Origin: an uncultured Sphingomonadaceae bacterium
GTDB taxonomy: Bacteria > Pseudomonadota > Alphaproteobacteria > Sphingomonadales > Sphingomonadaceae
Assembly: GCA_947497455.1 (NCBI GenBank)
Contig: CANMGU010000001.1
Location: 496,001-560,000, forward strand
Reading direction: 5' to 3'
DNA: 64,000 nt
Below, one piece after another: positions 1 through 9,798 of the stretch (position 1 is the stretch's first letter; the number at the start of each line of letters is the position of its first letter). The notes beneath the pieces are model-generated. The model searched no databases and was not told the DNA's origin. It saw only the letters and a program-made list of their open reading frames with translations. Position numbers and translations under genes: made by a program.

Positions 1-1
1 A

Positions 2-316
2 GCCGATATCATGCTGTCTGATGATGGGACAATTGGACAATTGGGAATTGAGGTGAACGCTTGTGCGTTGGGCCAGGCGTCCGCCGCGATTTTGGCCGCG
101 GAGGCAATTGGCAAATCAGCAGATCAGGTTGTTATGGTCAGACAACAGCTTGCCGACTTTTTGGATGGCGCGGAAGACAGACCTGGAGATTGGCAGAATA
201 TGGATCATTTGATGGCAGCCAAAGATCATAAGGGCCGGCACCCCGCAATCCTGTTACCCTACGACGCGATACTTGCGGCATTTGAATCAGCTGCAACCAA
301 GAATGAGGCTGCTTAG
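2..316 (+). CDS. Iron-sulfur cluster assembly scaffold protein (NifU/IscU-like), 3' part only
   Basis: The frame is open to the left edge, so the N-terminus is missing and only about 104 residues are visible. They match the C-terminal half of the short NifU_N-type scaffolds of sphingomonads: the segment ACALGQASAA carries the conserved cysteine that ligates the nascent cluster, followed by a PGDW segment and the closing RHPAILLPYDA motif. The family assembles Fe-S clusters on conserved cysteines in the cytoplasm before transfer to apoproteins. The next gene starts about 24 nt downstream on the same strand, so the two may be co-transcribed. The first cysteine pair lies outside the window and cannot be checked. 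Confidence 0.8.
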   Translation, partial: ADIMLSDDGTIGQLGIEVNACALGQASAAILAAEAIGKSADQVVMVRQQLADFLDGAEDRPGDWQNMDHLMAAKDHKGRHPAILLPYDAILAAFESAATKNEAA

Positions 317-340
317 AATATGGAAGGTACAGAAACACAT

Positions 341-2092
341 ATGAGCGACCTGCTCTTTGGTGGTTTCATCATGTTGGGCGCAGCATTGATACTGGTGCTA
401 TTGTTCCGGAAATTCGGAATAGGTGCGGTTCTTGGATATCTGATCGCGGGCATAATGATTGGTCCGCAAGGCTTTGGCCTGATCAGCGAAGGCGAAACGA
501 TTCTTGAATTTTCGGAGATCGGGATCATCCTGCTGCTGTTTCTGGTGGGACTGGAACTGGCGCCAGCGCGCCTCATGCGGTTGCGCAACGCCATATTCGG
601 GCTGGGATTAAGTCAGGTTGCCTTCTGCGGATTAGCCCTGTTTTTGCTGATCATGGCGACGACAAATTTCACATTCGGAGCCGCTATTGCGCTGGGTTTG
701 CCGCTCGCTCTGTCGTCAACGGCTCAGGTTTTGCCGATGTTGCAATCCTCGGGCCGGCTCAACACGCCAACGGGTGAAAAGGCATTTTCTATCCTGTTGT
801 TCCAGGATTTGTCGATCATTCCATTGCTAACGATCGTGGCGGTTTTGTCCCGTGCACCGGCTGAAGCCGGCGCACTGCCCGGCTGGTTGACTGCTGTTCT
901 TGGTGTTCTGGCTATTGGCGGATTGATCCTTGCTGGACGATATATTCTGCAGCCTGTCCTGGAACTGATCGGCAGAATTGCCGAACGAGAATTGTTCATC
1001 GTGGCTGGATTGGTCGCTGTATTCGGCAGCGCAGCCTTGATGGAATTGATCGGACTATCTCCAGCCTTGGGCGCCTTTATCGCAGGCGTAATGCTCGCCA
1101 ATTCTCCTTATCGCCACGAACTGGAAGCGGATATTGATCCCTTTCGATCCCTGCTGCTGGGCTTGTTCTTCCTTGCTGTCGGCATGATGCTGGATATCGG
1201 CGTAATTGCCGAGAATACGGCATTCGTGTTCGGTGCCGCAATGGCTTTGGTGGTGACCAAAATCGTCATCATATTCTCTCTGGGCAAGCTGTTTGGGATG
1301 GATACATTGCCCGCTTTGGGCATGGGCATGCTGCTTAGTCAGGGCGGTGAATTTGGTTTTGTTCTGTTTGCCGAGGCGGAACGGGCTTTGTTGATCCAAC
1401 CGGAAGCTAGCAGCCTTTTTGGCGCGGTCATTACGGTGTCGATGGCGACAACGCCTTTGCTCATACTGATTGTTGAGCGTTTTAACGTTGCTCGAACAGA
1501 AGGTGATGTTGATCTTGATGATCCGTCACTGGCCGGCAAGGCGTCGGCGATTGTTGTTGGTCATGGGCGGTTCGGACAGACTGTTGCTCAGATGCTCAGC
1601 GGCGCGAACATACCTGTGACGATTATCGACATCAAGCCGCAGCAAATTGGCGTCAGTCAGAAATTTGGCCGCAAGGTTTTCTATGGCGATGGGACCCGTG
1701 TGGATCTTTTGCGTGGAGCCGGGGCGGATGAATGTGCTGCCATTGTTTTCTGCATGGATGGCAAGGCGTTAAACGCTGAGTCTCTCGACATGATCAAAAT
1801 GTCTTTCCCCGACGCAAAACTGTTCGTTCGCGCTTATGATCGCGTGCATCTGCTTGAGGTAAAAAAGGCCGGTCTCGATGGTGTAAAACGGGAAGTGTTT
1901 GAATCAGCAATCCATCTCGCCCGTCAAACGATGACTGCTATAGATATCGATGAATCACTGATTGACGAAGTTGACCGCGAATTCCGGCAGCTGGATTGTG
2001 ATCGCCTTGAAGCGCAGCGCGCGGCAGGGGATATGCTTGCTGGCAAGCATCTTGGCTTCGGAATTACGAGCACCAACAGGGGAGGGGATTAG
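341..2092 (+). CDS. CPA2-family monovalent cation:proton antiporter with RCK (TrkA-N) domain
   Basis: An inner-membrane K+/H+ or Na+/H+ antiporter of the KefB/KefC type. The first ~380 residues are a run of hydrophobic segments typical of the Na+/H+ exchanger domain. From about residue 403 a Rossmann-type regulatory domain begins with the GHGRFG nucleotide-binding motif and ends near residue 520, followed by a charged tail. An in-frame ATG lies upstream at 320. I prefer 341 because GGAAGG (322-327) precedes it and the protein then starts just before the first membrane segment, although the 13-nt spacing is long. Substrate ion cannot be told from sequence. The Kef-type gating partner (KefF/KefG) is not encoded nearby. 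Confidence 0.9.
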   Translation: MSDLLFGGFIMLGAALILVLLFRKFGIGAVLGYLIAGIMIGPQGFGLISEGETILEFSEIGIILLLFLVGLELAPARLMRLRNAIFGLGLSQVAFCGLALFLLIMATTNFTFGAAIALGLPLALSSTAQVLPMLQSSGRLNTPTGEKAFSILLFQDLSIIPLLTIVAVLSRAPAEAGALPGWLTAVLGVLAIGGLILAGRYILQPVLELIGRIAERELFIVAGLVAVFGSAALMELIGLSPALGAFIAGVMLANSPYRHELEADIDPFRSLLLGLFFLAVGMMLDIGVIAENTAFVFGAAMALVVTKIVIIFSLGKLFGMDTLPALGMGMLLSQGGEFGFVLFAEAERALLIQPEASSLFGAVITVSMATTPLLILIVERFNVARTEGDVDLDDPSLAGKASAIVVGHGRFGQTVAQMLSGANIPVTIIDIKPQQIGVSQKFGRKVFYGDGTRVDLLRGAGADECAAIVFCMDGKALNAESLDMIKMSFPDAKLFVRAYDRVHLLEVKKAGLDGVKREVFESAIHLARQTMTAIDIDESLIDEVDREFRQLDCDRLEAQRAAGDMLAGKHLGFGITSTNRGGD

Positions 2093-2101
2093 GCTCGCGC
2101 C

Positions 2102-3202
2102 CTATCTAGCCTGATCGAGAAATGCAGCCACATCTTCCAAGGCCACATCATCTGCAAGAAATGTCTGACCAATACCGTTGGCCAGAAGGAACGGAAGATT
2201 GCCAGCGGTCATTTTTTTGTCGTGCAACATATGGTGTACGAGCCGCTCGCCCGGAGCATTGACTGAAGCGCTTTTCAGACCGTGCGGCAGACCGGAATGT
2301 TCCAGATGGCTTTCGACGCGAAGCGCATCAGCATCATCACAATGACCACGTCTGGCGGAATAGTGAAAGGCCAACGCCATGCCAGCAGCAACCGCCTCAC
2401 CATGCACCAATGCACTGGAATATCCGGTTTCAGCTTCGAGCGCGTGTCCAAAAGTATGGCCAAGGTTTAACAATGCCCGGCGACCGCTGAGCTCTCTTTC
2501 ATCCTCTACGACAATGGTTGCCTTCGCGCGGACACTCTCGGTAATGGCGTAAGTTAAAGCCTCTGGGTCACGATTGAGCAGCTCCGCGCTATTTTTCTCG
2601 CACCAATCAAAAAAAGGTGCGTTATTGATCAGACCATATTTGACGACTTCGGCATATCCCGCCCGCAATTCGCGATCGGGCAATGTGTCCAGCACCAACG
2701 GGTCGATCAAGACAAATTTCGGCTGGTTGAACCGGCCGATAAGATTTTTACCGGCGCGGCTGTTTATAGCCGTCTTGCCTCCGACACTGCTGTCCACCTG
2801 AGCGAGCAGGCTGGTTGGTATTTGGATAAAATGGCAACCGCGTTTAAGGATGGAGGCCGCAAAACCGGTGAGGTCACCAATAACACCGCCACCCAATGCG
2901 ATAAGGGTATCCGACCGCTCTACACCCTCGTCCAGAAGCCAGTCGGTTAGTTGCTCGAGGACCGCCCAACTCTTGGTCTGTTCACCCGGGGGAAGGAGCT
3001 TGCTGATCACCTTGATCCCGGATTTCTGCAAATCCGTTTCCAGTCGATCGAGCCATTTGGCGGCGACATTGGTGTCGGTTATCAGGAATGCTCTATCGTT
3101 CCGGATATAGGGTTTGAGCCGTGCGGCAGCAGCGCCCAGGGCACCGGCTTCGATCACGATGTCATATCCGTTATTTGCAAGATCTACGGAAATTCGGTTC
3201 AT
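2102..3202 (-). CDS. aroB: 3-dehydroquinate synthase
   Basis: Converts DAHP to 3-dehydroquinate, the second step of the shikimate pathway, in the cytoplasm with NAD+ and a divalent metal. At 366 residues it has normal family length. Visible signatures are the NAD-binding GGGVIGDLTGFAAS segment (about residues 105-118), the DSSVGGKTA substrate loop and the metal-ligand GHTFGHALE motif. Its start overlaps the stop of aroK by four bases, so the two are translationally coupled. The pair lies divergent from a block containing xerD, an arrangement common in Alphaproteobacteria. Confidence 0.97.
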   Translation of the reverse strand: MNRISVDLANNGYDIVIEAGALGAAAARLKPYIRNDRAFLITDTNVAAKWLDRLETDLQKSGIKVISKLLPPGEQTKSWAVLEQLTDWLLDEGVERSDTLIALGGGVIGDLTGFAASILKRGCHFIQIPTSLLAQVDSSVGGKTAINSRAGKNLIGRFNQPKFVLIDPLVLDTLPDRELRAGYAEVVKYGLINNAPFFDWCEKNSAELLNRDPEALTYAITESVRAKATIVVEDERELSGRRALLNLGHTFGHALEAETGYSSALVHGEAVAAGMALAFHYSARRGHCDDADALRVESHLEHSGLPHGLKSASVNAPGERLVHHMLHDKKMTAGNLPFLLANGIGQTFLADDVALEDVAAFLDQAR

Positions 3203-3774
3203 TTACGGAGTGCCTTGATAATATTTTCGACAGTCAGGTCATGGGGCGCATCATTGCCGGTGACATGGTGATGTGCCAGCGCATAAACCGGATTTCGCTT
3301 GGCGGCCAGATCGCGCAATATGGTCTCTGGGTTCCCATTTCGAAGCAAGGGTCTGGTATCACGGCGAGAAACCCGATTGACCAATATATCGATATCGGCG
3401 TCCAGCCATATGGCTGTTGCTTTTGACAATATCAGTTCTCTCGTTTCGTCATTCATAAATGCGCCGCCGCCAGTGGCAATGACTTGTCGATCCTCTTCCA
3501 TAAGTCTCGCGATGACCCGTCTTTCGCCATCTCGAAAATAGTCCTCTCCGAAACGCTCAAAAATCTCGGCAATTTTCAGATCGGCAGCCTTTTCGATCTC
3601 TTCATCGGCATCAACAAAGGGTAAATTCAGTTTTTTTGCCAGTCTTCGCCCTACGGTTGTTTTGCCAACACCCATTAAGCCGATCAAAACCAACGGTTTT
3701 TCGATCAATATACCAATCTCTTCACCGGATTCTTCGGTGGATCGGTCAAAAGGGTCTTTCATGTTTTTGTCCAT
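3199..3774 (-). CDS. aroK: Shikimate kinase
   Basis: Phosphorylates shikimate with ATP, the fifth step of aromatic amino-acid synthesis. The P-loop GLMGVGKTTVG is followed by DADEEIE, the shikimate-binding FRDGERR arginine region, the Walker-B-like ATGGGAF glycine stretch and the TRPLLR lid arginines. The reading frame can be extended to 3819, but the extra N-terminal residues have no family counterpart. ATG codons at 3774 and 3762 give proteins of 191 or 187 residues, close to the usual 170-190. No convincing ribosome binding site decides between them. It overlaps aroB by four bases. Confidence 0.93.
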   Translation of the reverse strand: MDKNMKDPFDRSTEESGEEIGILIEKPLVLIGLMGVGKTTVGRRLAKKLNLPFVDADEEIEKAADLKIAEIFERFGEDYFRDGERRVIARLMEEDRQVIATGGGAFMNDETRELILSKATAIWLDADIDILVNRVSRRDTRPLLRNGNPETILRDLAAKRNPVYALAHHHVTGNDAPHDLTVENIIKALRK

Positions 3775-3867
3775 TGGGGCAAAGGCTATACAGAGGATGT
3801 CATAGAGTGCAAAATGCAATGCGCTTGCAGTTGTAAATTTGATAAGAAGAGAGTTGGTAGAACAAAG

Positions 3868-4002
3868 ATGTCGCGGAGCTTGGTTTTTCTGATTGTCTTT
3901 CTTGTTGCGGTCATCGGCGCTGTGTTTCTGTTGGCATCCTTGGATGTGGAGCAGGATTTGAAGCCGGTTGAAAAGCCAGTCGTTATCGAGGAATCGAACT
4001 AA
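3868..4002 (+). CDS. Small single-pass membrane protein
   Basis: A 44-residue ORF starting at MSRSLVFL after a purine-rich AAGAAGAGAG stretch. It has one transmembrane segment (about residues 4-23) followed by a short acidic/Lys tail rich in Val, Glu and Pro. It ends three bases before the next gene, which suggests co-expression with it. A longer frame from 3814 exists, but its extra residues look non-coding. No function is known to me. It could be an accessory subunit of the 4006 gene product. Confidence 0.55.
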   Translation: MSRSLVFLIVFLVAVIGAVFLLASLDVEQDLKPVEKPVVIEESN

Positions 4003-4005
4003 GCG

Positions 4006-5868
4006 ATGCGGTTTCGCCTAAAATATATTTCACTAGCGACAGTTGGTATTGCCGGTCTTGCGTTGTCATTGCCGGTCTTGGGGCAGAGCTCACCAGAATC
4101 ACTTTTGCCGCCAGGTTTCGGTGATCCGGCTCCGGCGCCAGCACCTACACCAACCCCTGCGCCACAAGCCACTCCAGCCCCAGGGCCAACGCCCGCTCCG
4201 ACGGCAAGTCGTCCGCCAACTTCTCCGTCTGGTGATCCCGCAACCAGCGCATCTGGTTCGGTTCCTGGAGTTCCGCCCATTCCGCCATCTTCGATATTGG
4301 ATCTGAATGAAGATACCGATCTTGGTGAGTTGGATGATGCGTTGCAGCCGCAATATTATCTGGCGCCCGGAGCCCGGCGCTCGATGGCGCAAATAGGCGT
4401 TCTGACCGAACAATCCGGTGGCCTTGGCCCGGATGCATTTGGTGAAGAAGGCGGTCAACATCTCACCAATCTTATAAAAAATCTCAATGGGCCCATAATC
4501 TCGCGCTGGGCCTCGATCCTGTTGCGCCGCACACTGCTTAGCAAAGTGGACAGTCCAGCAAACGTCAATCCTGCCGATTGGACTGCAGAGCGTGCATGGC
4601 GTTTGCTGTTGATGGGTGAAGCCGATGCCGCGCGTGCGTTGGTCTTGAAGGTCGATGGCGGCAATTTTTCACCCCGGCTCTATACTGTGGCCATGCAGGC
4701 GCATCTCGCTACCGCAGATCCCGCGGGCATTTGCCCTTATGTCCAAGGTGGTTCACGAGTCAGTGAGGCACCGACATGGACAATGTTCGGCCCCATTTGC
4801 GCTTCTCTTTCCGGTGAGCAGAGTCGAGCAACGTCATTGTTGCGGGCGGCCCGTCGAGAAAAGGCCGCAACTGGAATTGACTATCTGCTCGCCGAGAAAA
4901 CAGTCGGAGCAGGTTTCGAGGGACGGCGAGCTGTTACGATCAAGTGGGACGATATAGAATTTTTCAACAACTGGCGCTTCGGACTGGGATCTGCAACCGG
5001 GGTTGAACCGCCTGATCGCCTGTATGAACAGGCCGGAAGGCATGTCCAAGGTTGGCGTGCCCGGGCACCGATGTTGTCTAGAAATTCGCGGATCAAGGCA
5101 GCTGATACGGCGGCTGCTATCGGTGTATTGTCAAACAAGGCGATGGTTGATCTCTATGCCGCCGCCTATGATGACCCCGATGCTAGTGATGATTTCAAAG
5201 CGCGGGCATCTACCCTGCGACAGGCTTATACCAGCCCAACGGCGGCGGGCAGAATTGAAGCCATGCGGTTGCTCTGGAACCGATCCAATGGGGTTTTGAC
5301 GTCTTACTCTGCAAAGATCCTCACCGCCCGTGCGGCGGCGCGGATTCCTGCTTCCCAAGATTTGGCCGATAGCAACGCGGATTTGATCGGATCGATGTTG
5401 TCAGCAGGACTAGACAACAATGCGGCGGGATGGGCCAGCGAGGTCGCACCGGGTAGCAATGGCTGGGCTTTGCTCGCTGTGGGTACACCAAATGAATTGG
5501 TGGCCGTCAGCTATAGCGGGCTTGATGAGTTTGGCGACAATGACGCAAGCCCGGGTAAGCTGAGGAGTAAATTTCTGCTTGCCGCCTTGGCTGGTCTAGG
5601 GCGCGTGGATGCTGAGGCTCTTCAGGAATTTTCGAACGACTTGGATTTTGATCTGGGTGAAACAAGCAAATGGACTGGTGCCATTAGATCCGCCGCACAA
5701 CGCGGGCAGAGCGGCACCGTGGCCCTGTTGACCGCTATTGGTATGCAAGGTCGGGACTGGAATGCGATGTCGCCACTGCACCTGTTCTATATCACTCGTT
5801 CGTTAAGCCGTGTCGGTATGGAAGCCGAGGCCCGTATGATCGCTGCCGAAGCTCTGACGAGAACGTAG
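4006..5868 (+). CDS. Exported conserved hypothetical protein with Pro/Ala-rich linker
   Basis: A 620-residue protein with an N-terminal signal peptide (LALSLPVLGQ, cleavage near residue 27). A linker rich in Pro, Ala and Thr follows at about residues 40-85. The remaining ~500 residues are Ala/Leu-rich and look helical, compatible with an alpha-solenoid such as TPR- or SEL1-like repeats, but I see no clear repeat consensus. It is likely periplasmic. It lies between the 44-residue membrane protein and xerD, a position often taken by uncharacterised long proteins in sphingomonads. No catalytic motif is visible and no function is proposed. Confidence 0.8.
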   Translation: MRFRLKYISLATVGIAGLALSLPVLGQSSPESLLPPGFGDPAPAPAPTPTPAPQATPAPGPTPAPTASRPPTSPSGDPATSASGSVPGVPPIPPSSILDLNEDTDLGELDDALQPQYYLAPGARRSMAQIGVLTEQSGGLGPDAFGEEGGQHLTNLIKNLNGPIISRWASILLRRTLLSKVDSPANVNPADWTAERAWRLLLMGEADAARALVLKVDGGNFSPRLYTVAMQAHLATADPAGICPYVQGGSRVSEAPTWTMFGPICASLSGEQSRATSLLRAARREKAATGIDYLLAEKTVGAGFEGRRAVTIKWDDIEFFNNWRFGLGSATGVEPPDRLYEQAGRHVQGWRARAPMLSRNSRIKAADTAAAIGVLSNKAMVDLYAAAYDDPDASDDFKARASTLRQAYTSPTAAGRIEAMRLLWNRSNGVLTSYSAKILTARAAARIPASQDLADSNADLIGSMLSAGLDNNAAGWASEVAPGSNGWALLAVGTPNELVAVSYSGLDEFGDNDASPGKLRSKFLLAALAGLGRVDAEALQEFSNDLDFDLGETSKWTGAIRSAAQRGQSGTVALLTAIGMQGRDWNAMSPLHLFYITRSLSRVGMEAEARMIAAEALTRT

Positions 5869-5927
5869 CTTTGCCTTGCCGTGCGTTGCTTTCCAACGGC
5901 ATCAACTATCGCTATCTCTGACATATT

Positions 5928-6824
5928 ATGAGCAACGACCCTGTTTACATTGATCGGTTTCTTGAGATGATGGCGGCTGAAAGCGGTGCTTCGCCAAATA
6001 CGCTGTCCGCTTATCGATCGGATCTCGAGCAGGCATCGAGCTTTGCGAAGGGTTTGCTGTCAGAGGCTGATCGCGCGGGTTTGGAGAAAATTGCGAGCGC
6101 ATGGAGTGAATTGAAGAATAGCAGTGTATCGCGCAAATCTTCTTCTCTTCGCCGCTTTTTCGGTTTTCTGGTTGAGGAAGGATTTCGGGCGGATGATCCA
6201 TCAGATTCACTTCCGCGACCCGGAGGGCAGCGTTCGCTGCCGAAGATCTTGTCACATGAAGAGGTCGCGAAACTTTTTGAAACGATCGAGGTCCGACTAA
6301 ATACAAAAAACCCAAAACCCAAAGACGCGCGATTATCAGCTTTGATAGAGCTGCTTTATGGTTCTGGGCTCCGGGCCAGCGAGCTGGTCTCGTTGCCCCG
6401 CAAATCAGTGATGATGGATCGTCCCTTTCTAATCATCAGCGGTAAAGGCGGAAAGGAACGACTAGTACCGATTTCTGACCGGGCGCGTCATGCGGTCAAA
6501 AGATGGATCGGCTTTGTCGATAAGGACGAAAAATATCTGTTTCCCTCTCGCACAGGGCATCTTAGCCGCATCCGATTGTTCCAGATTATCAAGGATCTAG
6601 CGACGAAATCCGACATCAATCCAACAAAAATAAGTCCGCATGTTCTGAGACACGCTTTTGCGACTCATTTGCTTGAGGGTGGAGCAGATCTCCGGGCGTT
6701 GCAGACGCTGCTCGGTCATAGTGATATCAGCACGACGCAAATTTATACCCACGTCGACAGTGCGCGCCTTGTTGAACTGGTAAATAACCGCCATCCGCTT
6801 AGCCGACATGATCTGACGCGTTGA
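5928..6824 (+). CDS. xerD: Site-specific tyrosine recombinase XerD
   Basis: One of the two recombinases that resolve chromosome dimers at dif during division. At 298 residues it has normal length. The N-terminal SAM-like core-binding domain (about 5-90) precedes the catalytic domain with the full set of active-site residues: the Arg in SGLRASELVSL, the Lys in GKGGKERLVP, the HVLRHAFATH box, the His in LLGHSDIS and the nucleophilic Tyr in TQIYTHV. XerD rather than XerC is favoured by the divergent aroK-aroB genes, a neighbourhood typical for xerD in Alphaproteobacteria. accA follows 31 bases downstream. Confidence 0.93.
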   Translation: MSNDPVYIDRFLEMMAAESGASPNTLSAYRSDLEQASSFAKGLLSEADRAGLEKIASAWSELKNSSVSRKSSSLRRFFGFLVEEGFRADDPSDSLPRPGGQRSLPKILSHEEVAKLFETIEVRLNTKNPKPKDARLSALIELLYGSGLRASELVSLPRKSVMMDRPFLIISGKGGKERLVPISDRARHAVKRWIGFVDKDEKYLFPSRTGHLSRIRLFQIIKDLATKSDINPTKISPHVLRHAFATHLLEGGADLRALQTLLGHSDISTTQIYTHVDSARLVELVNNRHPLSRHDLTR

Positions 6825-6855
6825 CGTTTCTGTCTGGCGGTTCTAACCGAATAAG

Positions 6856-7803
6856 ATGACATCTTTCCTTGATTTTGAAAAACCGATTGCAGCTCTGGAA
6901 TCGCGGATCATTGAACTCAGAGAGACAGCGGATGAAGGTTCGCTGGATATCGAATCTGAAATTGCGAAATTGCAGGCGAAATCTGCAAAAATGCTCCGTG
7001 AAACCTATGCAAATTTAACCCCTTGGCAGAAAACTCAAGTCGCACGGCACCCTGAACGACCACATTTCAAGGATTTCGTAGCGGGACTATTTGATGAATT
7101 TATTCCGCTGGGGGGTGATCGCAACTTTGGTGACGATCAGGCGATTATCGGGGGTTTTGCTAAGTTAGACGGTATCCGTATGGTGGTTATTGGTCACGAG
7201 AAGGGTGACGATACCGAAAGCCGTTTACGTCATAATTTCGGCATGGGAAAACCGGAGGGATACCGCAAAGCGATTCGGTTAATGGATATTGCCGACAGGT
7301 TCTCGCTGCCGGTTCTGACATTGGTTGATACGTCAGGCGCGTTCCCGGGTGTTTCTGCGGAAGAACGCGGGCAGGCCGAAGCGATTGCGCGGTCCACTGA
7401 GAAATGTCTGTCGCTCGGAGTGCCCATGGTGGCGGTGATTGTGGGCGAGGGCGGTTCTGGAGGCGCGGTTGCTCTGGCCGCGGCCGAACGTGTGTTGATG
7501 TTGGAACATGCGGTCTATTCTGTGATTTCGCCCGAAGGCTGTGCATCGATTTTGTGGCGTACCGGGGATAAAGCTGATGTCGCTGCGGATGCGATGAAAA
7601 TTACCGCGCAAAACCTCAAAAAACTGGGCGTTGTTGATCGTATTGTGAAAGAACCGGTTGGCGGCGCTCATCGCGACCAAACGCTGGCTATCGCGACATT
7701 GGGTAAGGCGATTGTCGATGAATTCGCGACTTTGCGTGACAAGGATCGGAAAGAATTACGCGCGATGCGCCGCGAGAAATTTCTGCAGATGGGCACAGTC
7801 TAG
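6856..7803 (+). CDS. accA: Acetyl-CoA carboxylase carboxyltransferase subunit alpha
   Basis: Transfers the carboxyl group from biotinylated AccB to acetyl-CoA, giving malonyl-CoA for fatty-acid synthesis, as an A2D2 complex with AccD. The protein is 315 residues and begins with [11 protein letters not shown], the usual AccA start. The crotonase-like core contains [16 protein letters not shown] and [11 protein letters not shown], which form the oxyanion and CoA-binding loops, and the [11 protein letters not shown] segment. accD is not in the window. The gene is closely linked to xerD and probably reads from the same region. Confidence 0.97.
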   Translation: MTSFLDFEKPIAALESRIIELRETADEGSLDIESEIAKLQAKSAKMLRETYANLTPWQKTQVARHPERPHFKDFVAGLFDEFIPLGGDRNFGDDQAIIGGFAKLDGIRMVVIGHEKGDDTESRLRHNFGMGKPEGYRKAIRLMDIADRFSLPVLTLVDTSGAFPGVSAEERGQAEAIARSTEKCLSLGVPMVAVIVGEGGSGGAVALAAAERVLMLEHAVYSVISPEGCASILWRTGDKADVAADAMKITAQNLKKLGVVDRIVKEPVGGAHRDQTLAIATLGKAIVDEFATLRDKDRKELRAMRREKFLQMGTV

Positions 7804-7927
7804 CGCTTTCCCAACTCAAAATCGGCGCGGCACATGGCTCCATCCGGACGATAGTAACGCTATTTTACATGAGTGACCCTTCCGCTCGATCCTTCTGTGA
7901 TATATCTTGCTCAGCAAGGAGAGTGTG

Positions 7928-9439
7928 ATGAGAAGTAAATCAGTCAAGTTTCTGTCCACAGCGGCATTGCTTTCATTAATGGCCTGCGGCGGCTCAAATG
8001 CTGACGCAGGTGCAGTCGAATCTGCCAGCGCCAGTCAGTCGGCACCGCAAGGTGAAGTGCGATCGATTTCGGCTGCCGACAAAAAGAAAGGCGCAGAGGC
8101 TCATCCGCAGTTGCTGCAGGAATTCGGCGGAAGCTATGATGGTCCGCAAACCGCATATGTCGTTCGGATCGGACAAGATATCGCAGTGCAGTCCGGCCTG
8201 GGAGATGCACGCAGTGACTTTACGGTTACTTTGCTCAATAGCCCGGTAAATAATGCTTTCGCGATACCTGGTGGATATGTCTATTTAACCCGGCAACTCA
8301 TGGCGTTGATGAACGATGAAGCCGAAATGGCAGGCGTTTTGGGGCATGAAGTGGGGCATGTCGCAGCCGAGCATGGCAGAAAAAGGCAGAAAGCAGCTCG
8401 AAGAAATAGTATTTTGGGAGCCTTGGGGCAAATCGGTGCAGCCGTTTTGTTAGGCGATTCTGCGTTGGGCAAACTGGGACAAGAGGTTTTTGGCACCGGT
8501 AGCCAATTGCTTACATTAAAATATTCCAGAAAGCAGGAGCATGAGGCCGATGACCTTGGCATCGCATATCTGGCCTCTGCCGGATATGCACCACAGGCGC
8601 TTTCGACAATGTTGGAGTCATTGGCAGCGCAATCCGCCATAGATGCCCGCGCAGCAGGCCGAGACGCACGAGGCGTTCCAACATGGGCCAGTACCCATCC
8701 GAATCCGGTGCAGCGCGTTTCGAGAGCTGCAAAAAACGCAAGTAAATTGGGTATTAGCGGTGGCAAACGCAATAGGGATGCTTTTCTGAGAAATGTCGAC
8801 GGTATTCTCTATGGTGATGATCCAAAACAAGGCGTTATTGAAGGAAATGATTTTCTGCACCCTGATCTGAAATTGAAGTTCACGGTGCCGAATGGCTTCT
8901 CTATGCAAAATGGGACGCGGGCCGTTACGATTAGAGGGTCGGCAGGGCAAGGGCAGTTCTCGACAGGCCCCTATAACGGCAATATGACAACTTATATCGC
9001 GTCGGCTTTCAAGGCTGTGTCCGGGAAAGGACAAGCCATTGAATATGGAGATATTCAGCGCACAACAGTCAACGGCTTGCCAGTATCTTATGCGATTGGA
9101 CGGGTGAAGAGCAGAAATGGCCAGGTAGACGTCACTGTTTTTGCTTATGAGTTTTCGAAAAACAGCGCATTCCACTTCGCGACCCTGGCACCGGCCGGCA
9201 AAGGCGCTGTATTTTCGCCCATGTACGACAGCGTTAAAAGGCTAACCTCGGCAGAAGCGGCGGCAATCAAGCCGCGGAAAATTGATGTGGTGACGGTTAG
9301 AAGAGGAGACACAATTGACAGTCTCTCACGAAAAATGGCCTATACCAGTTACCAGAAGGATCGGTTTTTGGTTCTAAACCGCATGCGGTCTAATGAAAAC
9401 CTGCGTGCGGGCCAGAAAGTCAAGTTGGTCACTTATTGA
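7928..9439 (+). CDS. Lipoprotein M48-family metalloprotease with C-terminal LysM domain
   Basis: A periplasmic zinc protease of the BepA/YfgC type, probably acting in outer-membrane quality control. The start at 7928 is fixed by AAGGAG eight bases upstream. A frame upstream to 7907 exists but lacks this. The signal peptide ends in the lipobox LMAC, predicting a lipid anchor. The zinc motif HEVGH sits at about residues 140-144 and the third ligand Glu in EHEADD. A LysM-like segment closes the protein (about 455-500, beginning VRRGDTIDSLS), suggesting peptidoglycan binding. BepA proper carries a TPR domain instead, so this is the LysM variant found in alphaproteobacteria. Confidence 0.9.
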   Translation: MRSKSVKFLSTAALLSLMACGGSNADAGAVESASASQSAPQGEVRSISAADKKKGAEAHPQLLQEFGGSYDGPQTAYVVRIGQDIAVQSGLGDARSDFTVTLLNSPVNNAFAIPGGYVYLTRQLMALMNDEAEMAGVLGHEVGHVAAEHGRKRQKAARRNSILGALGQIGAAVLLGDSALGKLGQEVFGTGSQLLTLKYSRKQEHEADDLGIAYLASAGYAPQALSTMLESLAAQSAIDARAAGRDARGVPTWASTHPNPVQRVSRAAKNASKLGISGGKRNRDAFLRNVDGILYGDDPKQGVIEGNDFLHPDLKLKFTVPNGFSMQNGTRAVTIRGSAGQGQFSTGPYNGNMTTYIASAFKAVSGKGQAIEYGDIQRTTVNGLPVSYAIGRVKSRNGQVDVTVFAYEFSKNSAFHFATLAPAGKGAVFSPMYDSVKRLTSAEAAAIKPRKIDVVTVRRGDTIDSLSRKMAYTSYQKDRFLVLNRMRSNENLRAGQKVKLVTY

Positions 9440-9461
9440 TTTCCGGCTGAATATTGCGCAC

Positions 9462-9494
9462 AAAAAAAGACGGCAGCCTTTGCAGGCTGCCGTC
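9462..9494 (-). terminator. Rho-independent terminator of the Flp pilin gene
   Basis: An 11-bp perfect stem (GACGGCAGCCT against AGGCTGCCGTC, four-base loop) at 9469-9494. Read on the minus strand it is followed by seven T residues (9468-9462), so it ends transcription of the flp gene at 9520. It lies just after the stop of the convergent protease and may serve it weakly as well. Confidence 0.85.
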
Positions 9495-9519
9495 CCAAAT
9501 TTCTAAATTAATCCGAAGA

Positions 9520-9684
9520 TTAACCAGCCATTTCACTTTCAACTTCGTTGAAGGTGTTGCTGAGGGTGTTACCCAACTGACCCATTGCAACGATGGCTGC
9601 AACAGCGATCAGAGCAGCGATCAGGCCATATTCAATAGCCGTTGCGCCTTCTTCGTTCTTAAACATTTTACGTACGAGTTTCAT
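9520..9684 (-). CDS. Flp/Fap-type (type IVb) pilin
   Basis: Encodes a 54-residue prepilin. The start at 9684 is chosen because AGGAG lies eight bases upstream. A longer frame begins at 9714 without such a site. After a short basic leader comes the prepilin-peptidase motif EEGATAIEYGLIAALIAVA, with cleavage after the glycine, and a single hydrophobic helix. Flp pilins polymerise through the Tad apparatus and serve adhesion. No tad/cpa genes are in the window, so the export machinery must be elsewhere. A second, shorter pilin gene lies directly upstream. Confidence 0.92.
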   Translation of the reverse strand: MKLVRKMFKNEEGATAIEYGLIAALIAVAAIVAMGQLGNTLSNTFNEVESEMAG

Positions 9685-9798
9685 GTCTGGTCTCCTATAT
9701 TTGACAAACTTCACTTACCCAATCAAACCCAAATTCCGGGTCGATAATGATCACACTAATTCAGAAAACTTTATAAATGTTTAATGACATACGGCCAT